Below are positions 26,492 to 35,887 of a stretch of DNA of 64,000 nucleotides, piece by piece (position 1 is the stretch's first letter; every line of letters begins with the position of its first letter). The notes beneath the pieces are model-generated. The model worked only from the letters and a program-made list of their open reading frames with translations, did no database searches and was not told the origin of the DNA. The DNA lies in the NCBI RefSeq assembly GCF_017876575.1, contig NZ_JAGIOE010000001.1:2356001-2420000 (forward strand). The letters are read 5' to 3'. Source of the stretch: Paeniglutamicibacter psychrophenolicus. GTDB lineage: Bacteria; Actinomycetota; Actinomycetes; Actinomycetales; Micrococcaceae. The position numbers were made by a program, and so were the translations under genes.

Positions 26492-27864
26492 GCGCGCCGG
26501 TGGACGCACCCGAACCGGGATACGAACCGATCCGCTGGCGCGGGCGGTGGGGATGGCGCTCCGATGTCACGGCGGCGTTCATGTTCCTGGCGCTGGTGGT
26601 GCTCTGCCACGAATTCCTCTTCATGGCGCGGATATCCGGCAGCTACCTGGCGGACATCGCGCTCTTCGTGCTGGCCGCGGCCGTGGCCATCGGCTGCGCG
26701 CGGGTGCTGCCCGGGGTGGCGCTGTCCCTTATCTGGGTGGGAACGCTGCTGCAGATGCTCGGCGGATTCGACGTCGACCTGGCCCAGCTGGCCGCGCTGT
26801 ACGTGGTGGGGATGGTGGCCCGCTTCGGCACCCGGCTCTGGGTGTTCCTGGCCGGAGCCTCGATCGCGGTTGGCTCGGTGCTGGGCACCTTGTACATCGC
26901 GCGCGTCGGGTCCTGGGTCTCCGGTCCGCTCTTCGCCGCCATGGACTCCAATGCCTGGCCCGCCCGCAACCAGGTCGTCGCGATCTTCGTGGTGGTCGCC
27001 TCGGTGATGACCCTGCCGTGGCTGCTGGGGTTGCTGGTGCGGCTGTTCGCCGGCAAGCAAACCGCCGAACGCGGCTCCGCCCGGGCCCGCGAGGAAGCCG
27101 ACAGCGCCCTGGAGCTGGCCCGGCTGCGGGCCGAGAACGCTGCGCTGGCCCGCGACGTGCACGACGTGGTGGGCCACTCCCTGGCCGTGATCATCGCGCA
27201 GGCGGACTCGATCCGTTTCATCCCGGATCACGATGTCGCCCGCATCCGCGAGACCACCGGCACCATTGCCGACGCGGCCCGCCGCTCACTGGGCGAGGTG
27301 CGCCAGGTGCTCTCGCAAACCGCCGAAACCAGGCCAGCGGACACCCGGCCGACGCAGACACCGTCGGCCGACACCAGGACGGCGGCCGCGCGACCCGGGC
27401 ACCCGGCGACGCGCAGCCTGGCGCTGGCGACCGCGCAAATGGGGTTGCTGGCCCCGCGGACCTCGGAGATCTCCGCCATCCTGGAAAACGTGCGCGGCAC
27501 CGGGTACGAGGTCAGCGAGGAAACCCTGGGGGAACCGGTGCCGCTGCCGGCGGACATCGTTCCGGCCACCCGGCGGATCATCCAGGAGATGCTCGCCAAC
27601 GCGCTGCACCACGGCTGCTCCACCACCCCGATCTACGTGCGGCACTACTGGGGTGCCACCAGCTACACACTGAGCGTGACAAACTACTTTGAGTCCTCCG
27701 CCGCCTCGACGCGCACCGGGACCGGGATCGCGGGCATGCGCCAGCGCCTGGCCAGCCTCTCCGGAACCCTGAGCATCGACACCGAGGACGGGGTGGCCGG
27801 CGCCCCCGACCTGTTCACGATCGCCGCGACCTTCCCGATCAACACCGAATGGATGAGACGTTGA
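26488..27864 (+). CDS. Sensor histidine kinase (NarL/DesK-type, HisKA_3)
   Basis: 458-residue membrane kinase. About five hydrophobic segments occupy residues 25-190, a coiled region rich in Glu/Arg follows, and the phospho-acceptor motif is RDVHDVVGHSLAVII near residue 225. An Ala/Thr/Pro linker (about 275-305) separates this from the ATPase domain, with N box EMLANALHHG and G box GTGIAGMRQRL. The GTG start is chosen because GGAGG stands eight bases upstream. It overlaps a candidate leader ORF at its start and the regulator gene by 16 bases at its end. There is no extracellular sensor loop, so it probably senses within the membrane. Confidence 0.9.
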   Translation: MSAPVDAPEPGYEPIRWRGRWGWRSDVTAAFMFLALVVLCHEFLFMARISGSYLADIALFVLAAAVAIGCARVLPGVALSLIWVGTLLQMLGGFDVDLAQLAALYVVGMVARFGTRLWVFLAGASIAVGSVLGTLYIARVGSWVSGPLFAAMDSNAWPARNQVVAIFVVVASVMTLPWLLGLLVRLFAGKQTAERGSARAREEADSALELARLRAENAALARDVHDVVGHSLAVIIAQADSIRFIPDHDVARIRETTGTIADAARRSLGEVRQVLSQTAETRPADTRPTQTPSADTRTAAARPGHPATRSLALATAQMGLLAPRTSEISAILENVRGTGYEVSEETLGEPVPLPADIVPATRRIIQEMLANALHHGCSTTPIYVRHYWGATSYTLSVTNYFESSAASTRTGTGIAGMRQRLASLSGTLSIDTEDGVAGAPDLFTIAATFPINTEWMRR

Positions 27865-28526
27865 CCCACCCCAAGATCCGCGTGGCCCTGGTCGACGACC
27901 AGCAGCTCTTCCGCTCCGGCCTGGCCGTGATCATCGGCGCCCAGCCCGACATGGCCGTGGTGGCGCAGGCAGCCGACGGCACCGAGGCGCTGGGGGAGAT
28001 CGCCGCCCACGGCCCGGACGTGGTGCTGATGGACGTGCAGATGTCGCCGATGGACGGGGTCGAAGCCACCCGCAAGATCTTCGAGGACACCACCGGGCGC
28101 TTCGGCAGGCTCCCGAAGGTCATCATGCTCACCACCTTCGACTGGGACGAGCACGCCGCCACCGCGGTCCGCCACGGCGCCAGCGGGTTCCTCCTGAAGG
28201 ACAGCACCCCGGAGTTCGTCTGCGAAGCGATCCGTGCGGTGCACGGCGGAAACGCCGTGATCGCCCCGCAGTCCCTGGCCGCGCTGCTGCGCGACGAGCC
28301 CCTCCCGGTGCCCGAGGTTCCCGTGCCCTACCTGGAGCTGACCGAGCGGGAACGGGAGGTCTTCAACGCCGTGGCGCTGGGGCTGACCAACCAGGAGATC
28401 TCCGGGCGCCTGTTCCTGAGCGAATCGACGGTCAAGACCCACATCGGGGCGATCCTGCGCAAGTTGGCACTGCGCGACAGGGTGCAGATCGTGGTGTACT
28501 CCTACGAGAACGGCATCGGCCGCTAG
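27849..28526 (+). CDS. LuxR/NarL-family response regulator
   Basis: 225-residue regulator. The receiver domain (about 12-130) has VALVDDQQLFRSGL, the phospho-Asp in VVLMDVQMSPMDG, switch Thr in MLTTFD and conserved Lys in FLLKDS. The C-terminal HTH (about 155-220) is LTEREREVFNAVALGLTNQE plus the recognition helix ESTVKTHIGAIL. The start overlaps the kinase gene, so the pair is co-translated; TTG at 27861 is an alternative start. Targets are unknown; the divergent VanY-like gene is a candidate. Confidence 0.92.
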   Translation: MDETLTHPKIRVALVDDQQLFRSGLAVIIGAQPDMAVVAQAADGTEALGEIAAHGPDVVLMDVQMSPMDGVEATRKIFEDTTGRFGRLPKVIMLTTFDWDEHAATAVRHGASGFLLKDSTPEFVCEAIRAVHGGNAVIAPQSLAALLRDEPLPVPEVPVPYLELTEREREVFNAVALGLTNQEISGRLFLSESTVKTHIGAILRKLALRDRVQIVVYSYENGIGR

Positions 28527-28646
28527 CTCCGTGCGCGTTCCCGACGCGCGTCAAACCCGCTGTCTGCCTGCGTCGGTTGCGGCCTGTGGGGGAAGACACG
28601 TGCTGCCAATTGGTGGCCGCGGCACCATTGGCTGTAGTCTCATGCG

Positions 28647-28725
28647 TAGCCAATGCACCTTTTCTCAAAGGAGCGGCGGTTAGGCCCCCGTGGAGATTCG
28701 CCGTCACCACGGGGGCCGCTTAATT
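28647..28725 (+). ncRNA. Candidate small RNA of about 80 nt
   Basis: A TAGTCT -10 box (28635-28640) predicts a start near 28647. The transcript would contain a small hairpin CCTTT-TCTC-AAAGG (28658-28671), then AGCGGCGG, then a strong terminator stem followed by TTAATTT. A TTGGTG 19 bases before the -10 is a weak -35. Alternatively this is the 3' untranslated tail of the response-regulator message. Confidence 0.35.
28683..28717 (+). terminator. Intrinsic terminator
   Basis: Perfect 11-base stem, GGCCCCCGTGG and CCACGGGGGCC with a 13-base loop, followed by GCTTAATTTAACTT. It ends either the two-component operon or the small-RNA candidate. Confidence 0.75.
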
Positions 28726-28785
28726 TAACTTCCGGCCCGCATTTTCCGGCCCCGTAGAGGCCCCGGGCCGGGGCCCGGGCATGAA

Positions 28786-28829
28786 AAAAGCTCCCGTCCA
28801 CCAGGATGACCTGGCAAACGGGAGCTTTT
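28786..28829 (-). terminator. Terminator of tRNA-Arg transcript
   Basis: Stem AAAAGCTCCCGT / ACGGGAGCTTTT with an inner CCAGG-ATGA-CCTGG hairpin. On the minus strand it lies just downstream of the tRNA and ends in a T-run. The A/T flanks make it usable in both directions. Confidence 0.8.
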
Positions 28830-28835
28830 CATCGG

Positions 28836-28908
28836 TGCCCTCGAAAGGATTCGAACCTTCGACCTTCCGCTCCGGAGGCGGACGCTCTATCCCCTGAGCT
28901 ACGAGGGC
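28836..28908 (-). tRNA. tRNA-Arg (anticodon CCG)
   Basis: 73-base cloverleaf read on the minus strand. Acceptor GCCCTCG/CGAGGGC, D arm GCTC...GAGC, anticodon stem TCCGC/GCGGA with loop CTCCGGA giving anticodon CCG (codon CGG), five-base variable loop, T arm GAAGG-TTCGAAT-CCTTT, discriminator A. CCA is not encoded. It lies 195 bases upstream of, and divergent from, argS, whose product would charge it. Confidence 0.96.
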
Positions 28909-29103
28909 AATGCCGGAGTGCGAAACGTGCTCGCAAAACGAATTCCGGCTGGGAACGTAGACGAGCTTAGCAGGTGCCAGGCGGGGAATGACAAATCGGG
29001 CTTCGCGCCCCTCCTCGGCGGTGCCCAAAAGAGCACCTGATGTGTGCGACGTCGCTCCGTCACATCGGCGGCAGCGGCCCGCGCGCCCGGTTATCCTTGA
29101 GTG

Positions 29104-30744
29104 GTGACTCCTGAAGAACTCTCCACAGCCATTTCCGCTTGCCTCCGCGACGCCGTCGCCGCCGGCCAGATTTCCGTCGACGTACCCGAGAGCGTGCGAG
29201 TGGAGCGACCCAAGAGCCGCGACCACGGGGACTGGGCCACCAACATCGCCCTGCAGCTGGGCAAGAAGGCGTCCATGAACCCGCGCGACTTCGCCAAGGT
29301 CCTGGCCACCCGCCTGGCCGATGCCGACGGAGTCGCCAAGGTCGAGATCGCCGGACCGGGATTCTTGAACATCACCCTCGAGGCCGGCGCCGCCGGCGAA
29401 CTGGCCAAGACCATCGTCGAGGCCGGTGCCGCCTACGGCACCAACGAGGCGCTGGTGGGCCACGAGATCAACATGGAGTTCGTCTCCGCGAACCCCACCG
29501 GCCCGCTGCACATCGGCCACACCCGCTGGGCGGCCCTGGGCGACTCGATCGCCCGCGTGCTCAAGGCCAGCGGCGCGACCGTCACCTCCGAGTACTACAT
29601 CAACGACGCCGGCAACCAGATGAACATCTTTGCCCTGTCGGTCTACAACCGCCTGCACGGGCTGCCCGTGCCCGAGGGCGGCTACCCGGGCGGGTACATC
29701 AAGGAACTTGCCGATGCGGTGGCCGACGCGCACCCGGACATCCGCAACCTGACCCAGCAAGCGGCGTTGCCGATCGTCCGCCACGCCGCCTACGTGGCGC
29801 AGATGGCCGACATCAAGGAAACCCTCAACGACTTCGGCGTCGAGTTCGACGTGTTCTTCTCCGAGCAGGAACTGCACGCCGGCGGAGCGGTCGAGGACGC
29901 CGTGGCGCGCCTGCGCGAGCAGGGCCACATCGACGACACCGACGGCGCGGTCTGGCTGCGCACCACCGACTTCGGCGACGACAAGGACCGCGTGCTGATC
30001 CGCGCCAACGGGGAGCCGACCTACTTCGCCGCCGACGCCGCCTACTACCTGTCCAAGAAGGACCGCGGCTTCACCGAGAAGATCTACCTGCTCGGCGCCG
30101 ACCACCACGGCTACGTCAACCGCCTCAAGGCCATCGCCGCGGCGGCCGGCGACGACCCGAAGGTCAACATCGAGGTGCTGATCGGCCAGCTGATCTCCGT
30201 GAACGGCGCCCGCCTGTCCAAGCGCGCCGGCAACATCATCGAACTGCGCGACTTGATCAACTGGCTTGGCGCCGACGCGCTGCGCTACTCGCTGGGCCGC
30301 TACCCGGCCGATTCGCCGATGACCATCGACCCGGAGCAGCTCAAGAAGAACACCAACGACAACCCGGTGTTCTACGTCCAGTACGCCCACGCACGCTCCC
30401 GCGCCGCCAGCCGCAACGCCGTGGAGAAGGGCGTTGAGCGCACCGACTTCGACGCCACGCTGCTGGTCCACGAAACCGAGAACGACCTGCTCGCGGCCCT
30501 GGGGCAGTTCCCCTCGGTCGTCGCCCAGGCAGCCACGCACCGCGAACCGCACCGCGTGGCCCGCCACATCGAGCTGCTCGCCGGCGCCTACCACTCCTGG
30601 TACGCCGCCTGCCGCGTGACCCCCGTGGGCGACGGCACCGTCGAGCCCATCCACCGCACCCGCCTCTGGCTCAACGACGCCACCACCCAGGTCCTGGCCA
30701 ACGGGCTTGACCTGTTGGGCGTGTCCGCACCGGAAAAGATGTAA
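29104..30744 (+). CDS. argS: Arginyl-tRNA synthetase
   Basis: 546-residue class I synthetase. N-terminal ArgRS additional domain (about 1-85), HIGH motif in PTGPLHIGHTRWA near residue 135, the LSKRAGNIIEL segment at the KMSKS position, and a C-terminal DALR anticodon-binding domain (NPVFYVQYAHARSRAA onward). Length fits the actinobacterial enzyme. Two adjacent GTG codons (29101, 29104) are possible starts. TATCCT (29092-29097) places the expected leaderless transcript start exactly on the second, so I take 29104. It begins the argS-lysA-hom-thrC-thrB-rho block. Confidence 0.95.
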   Translation: MTPEELSTAISACLRDAVAAGQISVDVPESVRVERPKSRDHGDWATNIALQLGKKASMNPRDFAKVLATRLADADGVAKVEIAGPGFLNITLEAGAAGELAKTIVEAGAAYGTNEALVGHEINMEFVSANPTGPLHIGHTRWAALGDSIARVLKASGATVTSEYYINDAGNQMNIFALSVYNRLHGLPVPEGGYPGGYIKELADAVADAHPDIRNLTQQAALPIVRHAAYVAQMADIKETLNDFGVEFDVFFSEQELHAGGAVEDAVARLREQGHIDDTDGAVWLRTTDFGDDKDRVLIRANGEPTYFAADAAYYLSKKDRGFTEKIYLLGADHHGYVNRLKAIAAAAGDDPKVNIEVLIGQLISVNGARLSKRAGNIIELRDLINWLGADALRYSLGRYPADSPMTIDPEQLKKNTNDNPVFYVQYAHARSRAASRNAVEKGVERTDFDATLLVHETENDLLAALGQFPSVVAQAATHREPHRVARHIELLAGAYHSWYAACRVTPVGDGTVEPIHRTRLWLNDATTQVLANGLDLLGVSAPEKM

Positions 30745-30754
30745 GGACCCCACC

Positions 30755-32179
30755 ATGGCCATTTCACCACTTGCACCTTCCTGGCTGTCCTTCCCGCAGG
30801 ACGCCAACGCGTTGCGTCCCATCGAATGGGCCGCCGGCGTCGCCCGGTCCGCGGACGGCGAACTGGCCGTCCAGGGCATCGGCGTCAAGGAGCTCGCCCG
30901 CGAGTTCGGCACCCCGCTGTTCGTGCTCGACGAGGACGACTTCCGCGCCCGTGCCCGCGGCTTCAAGCAGGCCTTCGACGAGGCGTTCAAGGACCTGTGC
31001 GGCGGGGTGGATGTCTACTACGCCGGCAAGGCGTTTTTGAGCATCGAGGTCGCCCGCTGGGTCACCGCCGAGGGCCTGCGCCTGGACACCTGCTCCGGCG
31101 GGGAAATGGCAGTGGCCCGGGTTGCGGGCGTGCCCGCCGTGAACCTCTCGCTGCACGGGAACAACAAATCCGTCACCGAGATCCGCACCGCCCTGGAGGC
31201 GGATTTGGGCCGAATCGTCGTGGACTCGCTCGACGAGCTCGAGCGCGTCGCGGACCTGGCCAGGGAAACCGGCAAGCGCGCCAACGTGATGCTGCGCCTG
31301 ACCCCGGGCGTGCACGCCAGCACCCACGAATTCATCGCCACCGCCCACGAGGACCAGAAGTTCGGGCTCTCGATGATCCCGGTGGGCGAGGACGTTTCCC
31401 CGGCCGCCGCAGCCGTGCGCTTCGCGCTGGAGCACCAGGAGCTGAACCTGCTGGGCCTGCACGCGCACATCGGCTCGCAGATCTTCGAGTCCGAGGGCTT
31501 CGCCCTGGCCGCGCAGAAGATGCTCGGCTTCCTGGCACAGGTCAAGAAGGACCATGGCGTCGAGCTGCCCGAGCTGGATTTGGGCGGCGGCTACGGCATC
31601 GCCTACACCGAGGTCGACACCCCCAGCACACCGGCCGTGCTGGCCGCCGCGATGGCCAAGGTCGTGGGCGACACCGCCGCCGAGCTGGGCCTGGCGGTCC
31701 CGCGGATCTCCATCGAACCGGGCCGCGCCATCGCCGGAACCTCCACTTTCACCCTCTACGAGGCCGGCGTGCGCAAGTCCGTCCAGGTGGAAACCGCCGA
31801 CGGCTCCCTGGTGCCGCGCCGCTACGTCTCGGTGGACGGCGGGATGAGCGACAACGCCCGCCCGGTGCTCTACGACGCGGACTACACCGCGGTGCTCGCT
31901 TCCCGTGTGACGGAAAGTGACCCGATTGTTTCCCGCGTGGTTGGCAAACACTGCGAATCCGGTGACATAGTCGTACGGGATGTTTACCTGCCCGAGGATG
32001 TTGCCGCAGGCGACCTGCTCGCGGTGCCCGGCACCGGGGCATACTGCTGGGCATTGGCCAGCAACTACAACTACCTGGGACGCCCCGCCGTGGTGGCGGT
32101 GCGCAACGGCGCGGCCCGCGCCATCATCCGCAGGGAAACCGAAGCCGACCTGTTGGCCCGCGACTTGGGAGCAAAGTAA
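30755..32179 (+). CDS. lysA: Diaminopimelate decarboxylase
   Basis: 474-residue PLP enzyme of the alanine-racemase-like fold that makes L-lysine from meso-diaminopimelate. PLP-lysine in DVYYAGKAFLS near residue 85, the glycine-rich phosphate loop LDLGGGYGIAYT near residue 278, EPGRAIAG, and the catalytic Cys region GKHCESGD near residue 393. AAGGA nine bases before the ATG supports the start; the gene follows argS by ten bases. Its stop is four bases before hom. It supplies lysine for protein and, by consuming DAP, connects to cell-wall precursor levels. Confidence 0.96.
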   Translation: MAISPLAPSWLSFPQDANALRPIEWAAGVARSADGELAVQGIGVKELAREFGTPLFVLDEDDFRARARGFKQAFDEAFKDLCGGVDVYYAGKAFLSIEVARWVTAEGLRLDTCSGGEMAVARVAGVPAVNLSLHGNNKSVTEIRTALEADLGRIVVDSLDELERVADLARETGKRANVMLRLTPGVHASTHEFIATAHEDQKFGLSMIPVGEDVSPAAAAVRFALEHQELNLLGLHAHIGSQIFESEGFALAAQKMLGFLAQVKKDHGVELPELDLGGGYGIAYTEVDTPSTPAVLAAAMAKVVGDTAAELGLAVPRISIEPGRAIAGTSTFTLYEAGVRKSVQVETADGSLVPRRYVSVDGGMSDNARPVLYDADYTAVLASRVTESDPIVSRVVGKHCESGDIVVRDVYLPEDVAAGDLLAVPGTGAYCWALASNYNYLGRPAVVAVRNGAARAIIRRETEADLLARDLGAK

Positions 32180-32183
32180 AAAC

Positions 32184-33470
32184 GTGAAGACATTGAAGGT
32201 GGCCCTGCTGGGCTGCGGCAACGTGGGATCCCAGGTTGCCCGCATCCTGACACAGGATGCGGCGGTGCTGGCCGACCGTGCCGGCGCGAACCTTGAACTG
32301 GCGGGCATTGCCGTGCGCAACACCGCCGCCAAGCGCGACGTGGATCTGCCCGCGGACCTGTTCACCACCGACGCCGAGGCGCTGGTCGACGGCGCCGACA
32401 TCGTCATCGAGCTGCTCGGCGGCCTCGAGCCGGCCGGTTCCCTGATTCGCCGGGCACTGTCCCGCGGCGCCTCGGTGGTCACCGGCAACAAGGCGCTGCT
32501 CGCGGCCCGGGGCGCGGAATTGAACGCGCTGGCCTTCGAATCCGGCGCCCAGCTGCGCTACGAGGCAGCCGTCGCCGGCGCCATCCCGATCCTGCGCCCG
32601 ATCTCCGATTCCCTCTCCGGGGACCGGATCACCAAGGTCATGGGCATCGTCAACGGCACCACCAACTTCATCCTCGACGCCATGGACACCACCGGTGCCG
32701 CGTTCGAGGACGTGCTGGGCCAGGCCCAGGACCTGGGCTACGCCGAGGCCGACCCGACAGCCGATGTCGAGGGGCACGACGCCGCCGCCAAGGCCGCGAT
32801 CCTCGCGTCGCTGGCCTTCCACACCGACTTTTCGCTCGAAGACGTGCACTGCGAGGGCATCACCAAGATCACCGCGGCCGACGTCGCGGCGGCCAAGGAC
32901 GCGGGCATGGTCATCAAGCTGCTGGCCATCGCCGAACGCGGCGCCAAGGGCATCGGGGTGCGCGTGCACCCGACCCTGCTGCGCCGCAACCACCCGCTGG
33001 CCGCCGTCCACGGCGCGTTCAACGCGGTCTTCGTCGAGGCCGAAAACGCCGGGGAACTGATGTTCTACGGCGCCGGCGCCGGGGGAGCCCCGACCGCCTC
33101 GGCCGTGCTGGGCGACACCGTCGCGGTGGCCCGCCGCGTGGTCTCCGGAGGCCCGCTTCCGGCCATCGCCGCGCAGCAAAAGGTGCAGGTCATGGACTTC
33201 GCCGACATCGCCACCAGCTACTGGATCGGGCTGCGCGTCACCGACGAGCCCGGCGTGCTGGCCGCCATCGCCGCGATCTTTGCCCAGCACGGGGTTTCCA
33301 TCGAGACGCTGCGCCAGACAGTGAGGCCGGAAACCAACGGCGGGGTCGCGGACCTGCGCATCGTCACCCACCGCTCCACCGAATCGGCGCTTGCCGCCAC
33401 CGTGGCCGCAGTCTCCGCGCTGGCCGCCGTCCAAGAAGTAACCTCTGTCCTGCGAGTTGAAGGAAACTAA
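32184..33470 (+). CDS. hom: Homoserine dehydrogenase
   Basis: 428-residue NAD(P)-dependent enzyme converting aspartate semialdehyde to homoserine. Nucleotide-binding LLGCGNVGSQVA at the N terminus, substrate domain with NGTTNFILDAM and DPTADVEGHDAAAKAAIL, and a C-terminal ACT domain (about 350-425, RVTDEPGVLAAIAAIF) that in related actinobacterial enzymes gives feedback inhibition by threonine. The GTG start four bases after lysA fits the family; longer in-frame versions run into lysA. It is directly followed by thrC without a gap. Confidence 0.96.
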   Translation: MKTLKVALLGCGNVGSQVARILTQDAAVLADRAGANLELAGIAVRNTAAKRDVDLPADLFTTDAEALVDGADIVIELLGGLEPAGSLIRRALSRGASVVTGNKALLAARGAELNALAFESGAQLRYEAAVAGAIPILRPISDSLSGDRITKVMGIVNGTTNFILDAMDTTGAAFEDVLGQAQDLGYAEADPTADVEGHDAAAKAAILASLAFHTDFSLEDVHCEGITKITAADVAAAKDAGMVIKLLAIAERGAKGIGVRVHPTLLRRNHPLAAVHGAFNAVFVEAENAGELMFYGAGAGGAPTASAVLGDTVAVARRVVSGGPLPAIAAQQKVQVMDFADIATSYWIGLRVTDEPGVLAAIAAIFAQHGVSIETLRQTVRPETNGGVADLRIVTHRSTESALAATVAAVSALAAVQEVTSVLRVEGN

Positions 33471-34571
33471 GTGGCCCACCAGTGGCGCGGAGTCATCCGC
33501 GAATATGCCGAACGCCTGCCCGTTGACGAAAACACCCGGGTCATCACCCTGGGCGAGGGCGGCACGCCCTTGGTGTTCGCCCCCGCACTGAGCGCGCTCA
33601 CCGGCTCCGAGGTCTACCTCAAGGTCGAGGGCATGAACCCGACCGGCTCCTTCAAGGACCGCGGAATGACCATGGCGATGACCGCCGCTGTCGCCGCCGG
33701 CGCGAAGGCAGTGGTGTGCGCCTCGACGGGCAACACCTCGGCCTCCGCCGCCGCCTACGCCACCCAGGCCGGGCTCAAGTGCGCCGTGCTGGTGCCGGAC
33801 GGAAAGATCTCCATGGGCAAGATGTCCCAGGCGATCGCGCACGGTGCCGACATCATCCAGATCGACGGGAACTTCGACAACTGCCTCGAGGTCGCCCGCA
33901 AGCTCAGCGAAAACTACCCGGTGTTCCTGGTGAACTCGGTGAACCCCGCCCGCATCGAGGGCCAGAAGACCGGCGCCTTCGAGGTCGTCGACTCCCTGGG
34001 CGACGCCCCGGACTACCACGTGCTGCCGGTTGGCAACGCGGGCAACATCACCGCCTACTGGAAGGGCTACAAGGAGTACGCTTCCGAGTACACCAACTTC
34101 GCCGGCGAGGTCCTCGCACCGGTGTCCACCAAGACCCCCATCATGTGGGGCTTCCAGGCCGCCGGCGCGGCCCCCATCGTGCTGGGCCACCCGGTGACCG
34201 AGCCCGACACCATCGCCACCGCCATCCGCATCGGCAACCCCGCCTCCTGGCAGCAGGCCGAAGAGGCCCGCGACGAATCCGGCGGAATCATCGACTCGGT
34301 GACCGATACGGAGATCCTCGCCGCGCACCGCTGGCTCTCCTCCCGCGAGGGCGTCTTCGTGGAGCCGGGCTCCGCCGCGGGAGTCGCCGGGATCATCAAG
34401 CACCACGCAGCGGGCAACGTCCCGGCGGGCAAGAAGATCGTCATCACGGTGACCGGCCACGGACTGAAGGACCCGGACTGGGCCCTGAAGACCGCCGACG
34501 GATCGCCCGTCACCCCGACCAAGGTCGCCTTCGACGTCGTCTCGGTGGCCTCGGCCCTCGGCCTGGCCTAG
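33471..34571 (+). CDS. thrC: Threonine synthase
   Basis: 366-residue fold-type II PLP enzyme making threonine from O-phosphohomoserine. The PLP lysine is in [11 protein letters not shown] near residue 60, the asparagine loop is [15 protein letters not shown], and the phosphate loop is [13 protein letters not shown] near residue 188. It is the short bacterial form without an N-terminal extension. GTG start directly after the hom stop with AAGGAAAC as ribosome site. Part of the hom-thrC-thrB threonine cluster. Confidence 0.96.
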   Translation: MAHQWRGVIREYAERLPVDENTRVITLGEGGTPLVFAPALSALTGSEVYLKVEGMNPTGSFKDRGMTMAMTAAVAAGAKAVVCASTGNTSASAAAYATQAGLKCAVLVPDGKISMGKMSQAIAHGADIIQIDGNFDNCLEVARKLSENYPVFLVNSVNPARIEGQKTGAFEVVDSLGDAPDYHVLPVGNAGNITAYWKGYKEYASEYTNFAGEVLAPVSTKTPIMWGFQAAGAAPIVLGHPVTEPDTIATAIRIGNPASWQQAEEARDESGGIIDSVTDTEILAAHRWLSSREGVFVEPGSAAGVAGIIKHHAAGNVPAGKKIVITVTGHGLKDPDWALKTADGSPVTPTKVAFDVVSVASALGLA

Positions 34572-34606
34572 GCCAAGCACTCCAGAGTAGGGAAAACAAG
34601 CACAAG

Positions 34607-35542
34607 ATGGCGCAGATCCAAGCCGGACAAACCATTGCCGTCCACGTGCCGGCCACGAGCGCGAACCTGGGGCCCGGCTTCGACGTGCTGGGCCTGGCGC
34701 TGGGGGTGTACGACACCCTGGTGGTGCACACCCTCGCCGAGCCCGGCGTCAGCGTGGAAGTCACCGGGGAGGGCGCCGACACGCTGCCCACCGACGAGAC
34801 CCACCTGATCGCCCGGACGATCCTGGAGCGCTGGGCGGAACTGGGCTTCGAGCCGGCCGGGCTGCGCATCGAGGCGAGCAACAACATCCCGCACGGCCGC
34901 GGCATGGGATCGAGCGCCGCGGCCATGGTCAGTGCGCTGGCCGCCGCGAACGCGCTGCTCCCCGCCGCGTCGCAGGTCCCGCTGGAGGAAATCTTCCAGG
35001 CCGCCTCGCGCTGGGAGGGTCACCCGGACAACGTCGCCCCGGCCGTCTACGGCGGGTTGACGCTGTCCTGGAGCACCGAGGCCGGATTCGGCACGGTGCA
35101 AGGGAAGCTGCACGAAGACATCGTCCCGGTCATCGCGATTCCCGACGTCGAGCTGTCCACCGCCATGGCGCGCGGGCTGCTGCCTGCGACCGTGCCGCAT
35201 GCGGTGGCCGCGGCCAACGGGGGACGGGTGGGCCTGCTCATCCACGCCCTGGCCCATGACCCGTCGGTGCTGCTGGTCGGCACCGAGGACTTCCTGCACC
35301 AGGGCTTCCGGGCGCCGGCCATGGAGCCCAGCGCCGCGCTGATTGCCCGGCTGCGGGCGGCGGGGCATGCGGCAGTGGTCTCCGGGGCCGGACCCACGGT
35401 GCTGGTGCTGTGCGCCGGGCAGGCCCAGGCCAAGGAGGCCGCAGCGGCCGTTTTCGCGTTCGCGGAAAGCCACGGCGAAACAACCTGGCGTGTCCGGATT
35501 GAGTCCGTACCGCCAACGGGTGTTAGAGTAGAAGTGCTTTAG
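34607..35542 (+). CDS. thrB: Homoserine kinase
   Basis: 311-residue GHMP kinase that phosphorylates homoserine for ThrC. N-terminal VPATSANLGPGFDVLGLAL, the GHMP ATP loop NIPHGRGMGSSAAAMV near residue 95, and the C-terminal motif VSGAGPTVLVL. The ATG at 34607 has weak GGGAAAA upstream. Its last bases contain the likely rho promoter. It closes the threonine cluster. Confidence 0.95.
   Translation: MAQIQAGQTIAVHVPATSANLGPGFDVLGLALGVYDTLVVHTLAEPGVSVEVTGEGADTLPTDETHLIARTILERWAELGFEPAGLRIEASNNIPHGRGMGSSAAAMVSALAAANALLPAASQVPLEEIFQAASRWEGHPDNVAPAVYGGLTLSWSTEAGFGTVQGKLHEDIVPVIAIPDVELSTAMARGLLPATVPHAVAAANGGRVGLLIHALAHDPSVLLVGTEDFLHQGFRAPAMEPSAALIARLRAAGHAAVVSGAGPTVLVLCAGQAQAKEAAAAVFAFAESHGETTWRVRIESVPPTGVRVEVL
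35499..35529 (+). promoter_or_regulatory. Putative rho promoter inside the end of thrB
   Basis: TTGAGT (35499-35504) and TAGAGT (35524-35529) with a 19-base spacer (18 if TTAGAG is used). The predicted start near 35536 leaves a leader of about 350 bases before rho. Confidence 0.45.
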
Positions 35543-35887
35543 CACCCGCCTGAAAAGAAACATCCGGATTCCAGTGGATGATTCATTGCGTTTCGTGCAG
35601 CCATCAATTCCTTCCCCCGCCGCGGCGGGCGGATCTTGGGGAATTTGATCATCACAAACCATTTTCGCCGAGGCGAGCAGGCACACCCACACCATCCGAT
35701 TGAAACCGTCAACCATGTTGGTGATTCGATCCCTTGGTGTGTCTTACGATCGACCGACGCACATGCCCCGTTTTTGCGAGGCGGTGCACGGCCGAACCTT
35801 TTCCCGCATCTGACGCGGGAACAAGGGGTAGTCAATAGCTGCGGATCTCTCTGATGAAATCCGCCCGACGAGGGGGAAGGAACCTTC
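35543..35887 (+). other. Long untranslated leader region of rho
   Basis: 345 bases with no supported gene. It contains a perfect palindrome CCCGCCGCGGCGGG (35616-35629) and a short hairpin GCGGAT...ATCCGC just before the ribosome site. A long leader fits the known habit of rho genes to be autoregulated by Rho-dependent termination in their own leader, but that is family knowledge, not shown here. Confidence 0.5.

Larger units (their letters stand above)
28527..28835. other. Gap between response regulator and tRNA-Arg
   Basis: About 310 bases without a protein gene. It holds a promoter-like TAGTCT (28635-28640), a candidate short transcript ending at the terminator 28683-28717, and the tRNA terminator hairpin at 28786-28829. 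Between these is a GC-rich run with a short hairpin near 28760-28780. Confidence 0.6.

Noticed and set aside
28642-28683. 13-codon frame MRSQCTFSQRSGG as a leader peptide
   Set aside because: Its ATG lies one base after the TAGTCT -10 box, so a transcript from that promoter would begin downstream of the ATG. Only read-through RNA could carry it.
32124-34580. 818-residue minus-strand frame opposite hom and thrC
   Set aside because: Antisense shadow of two well-supported pathway genes.
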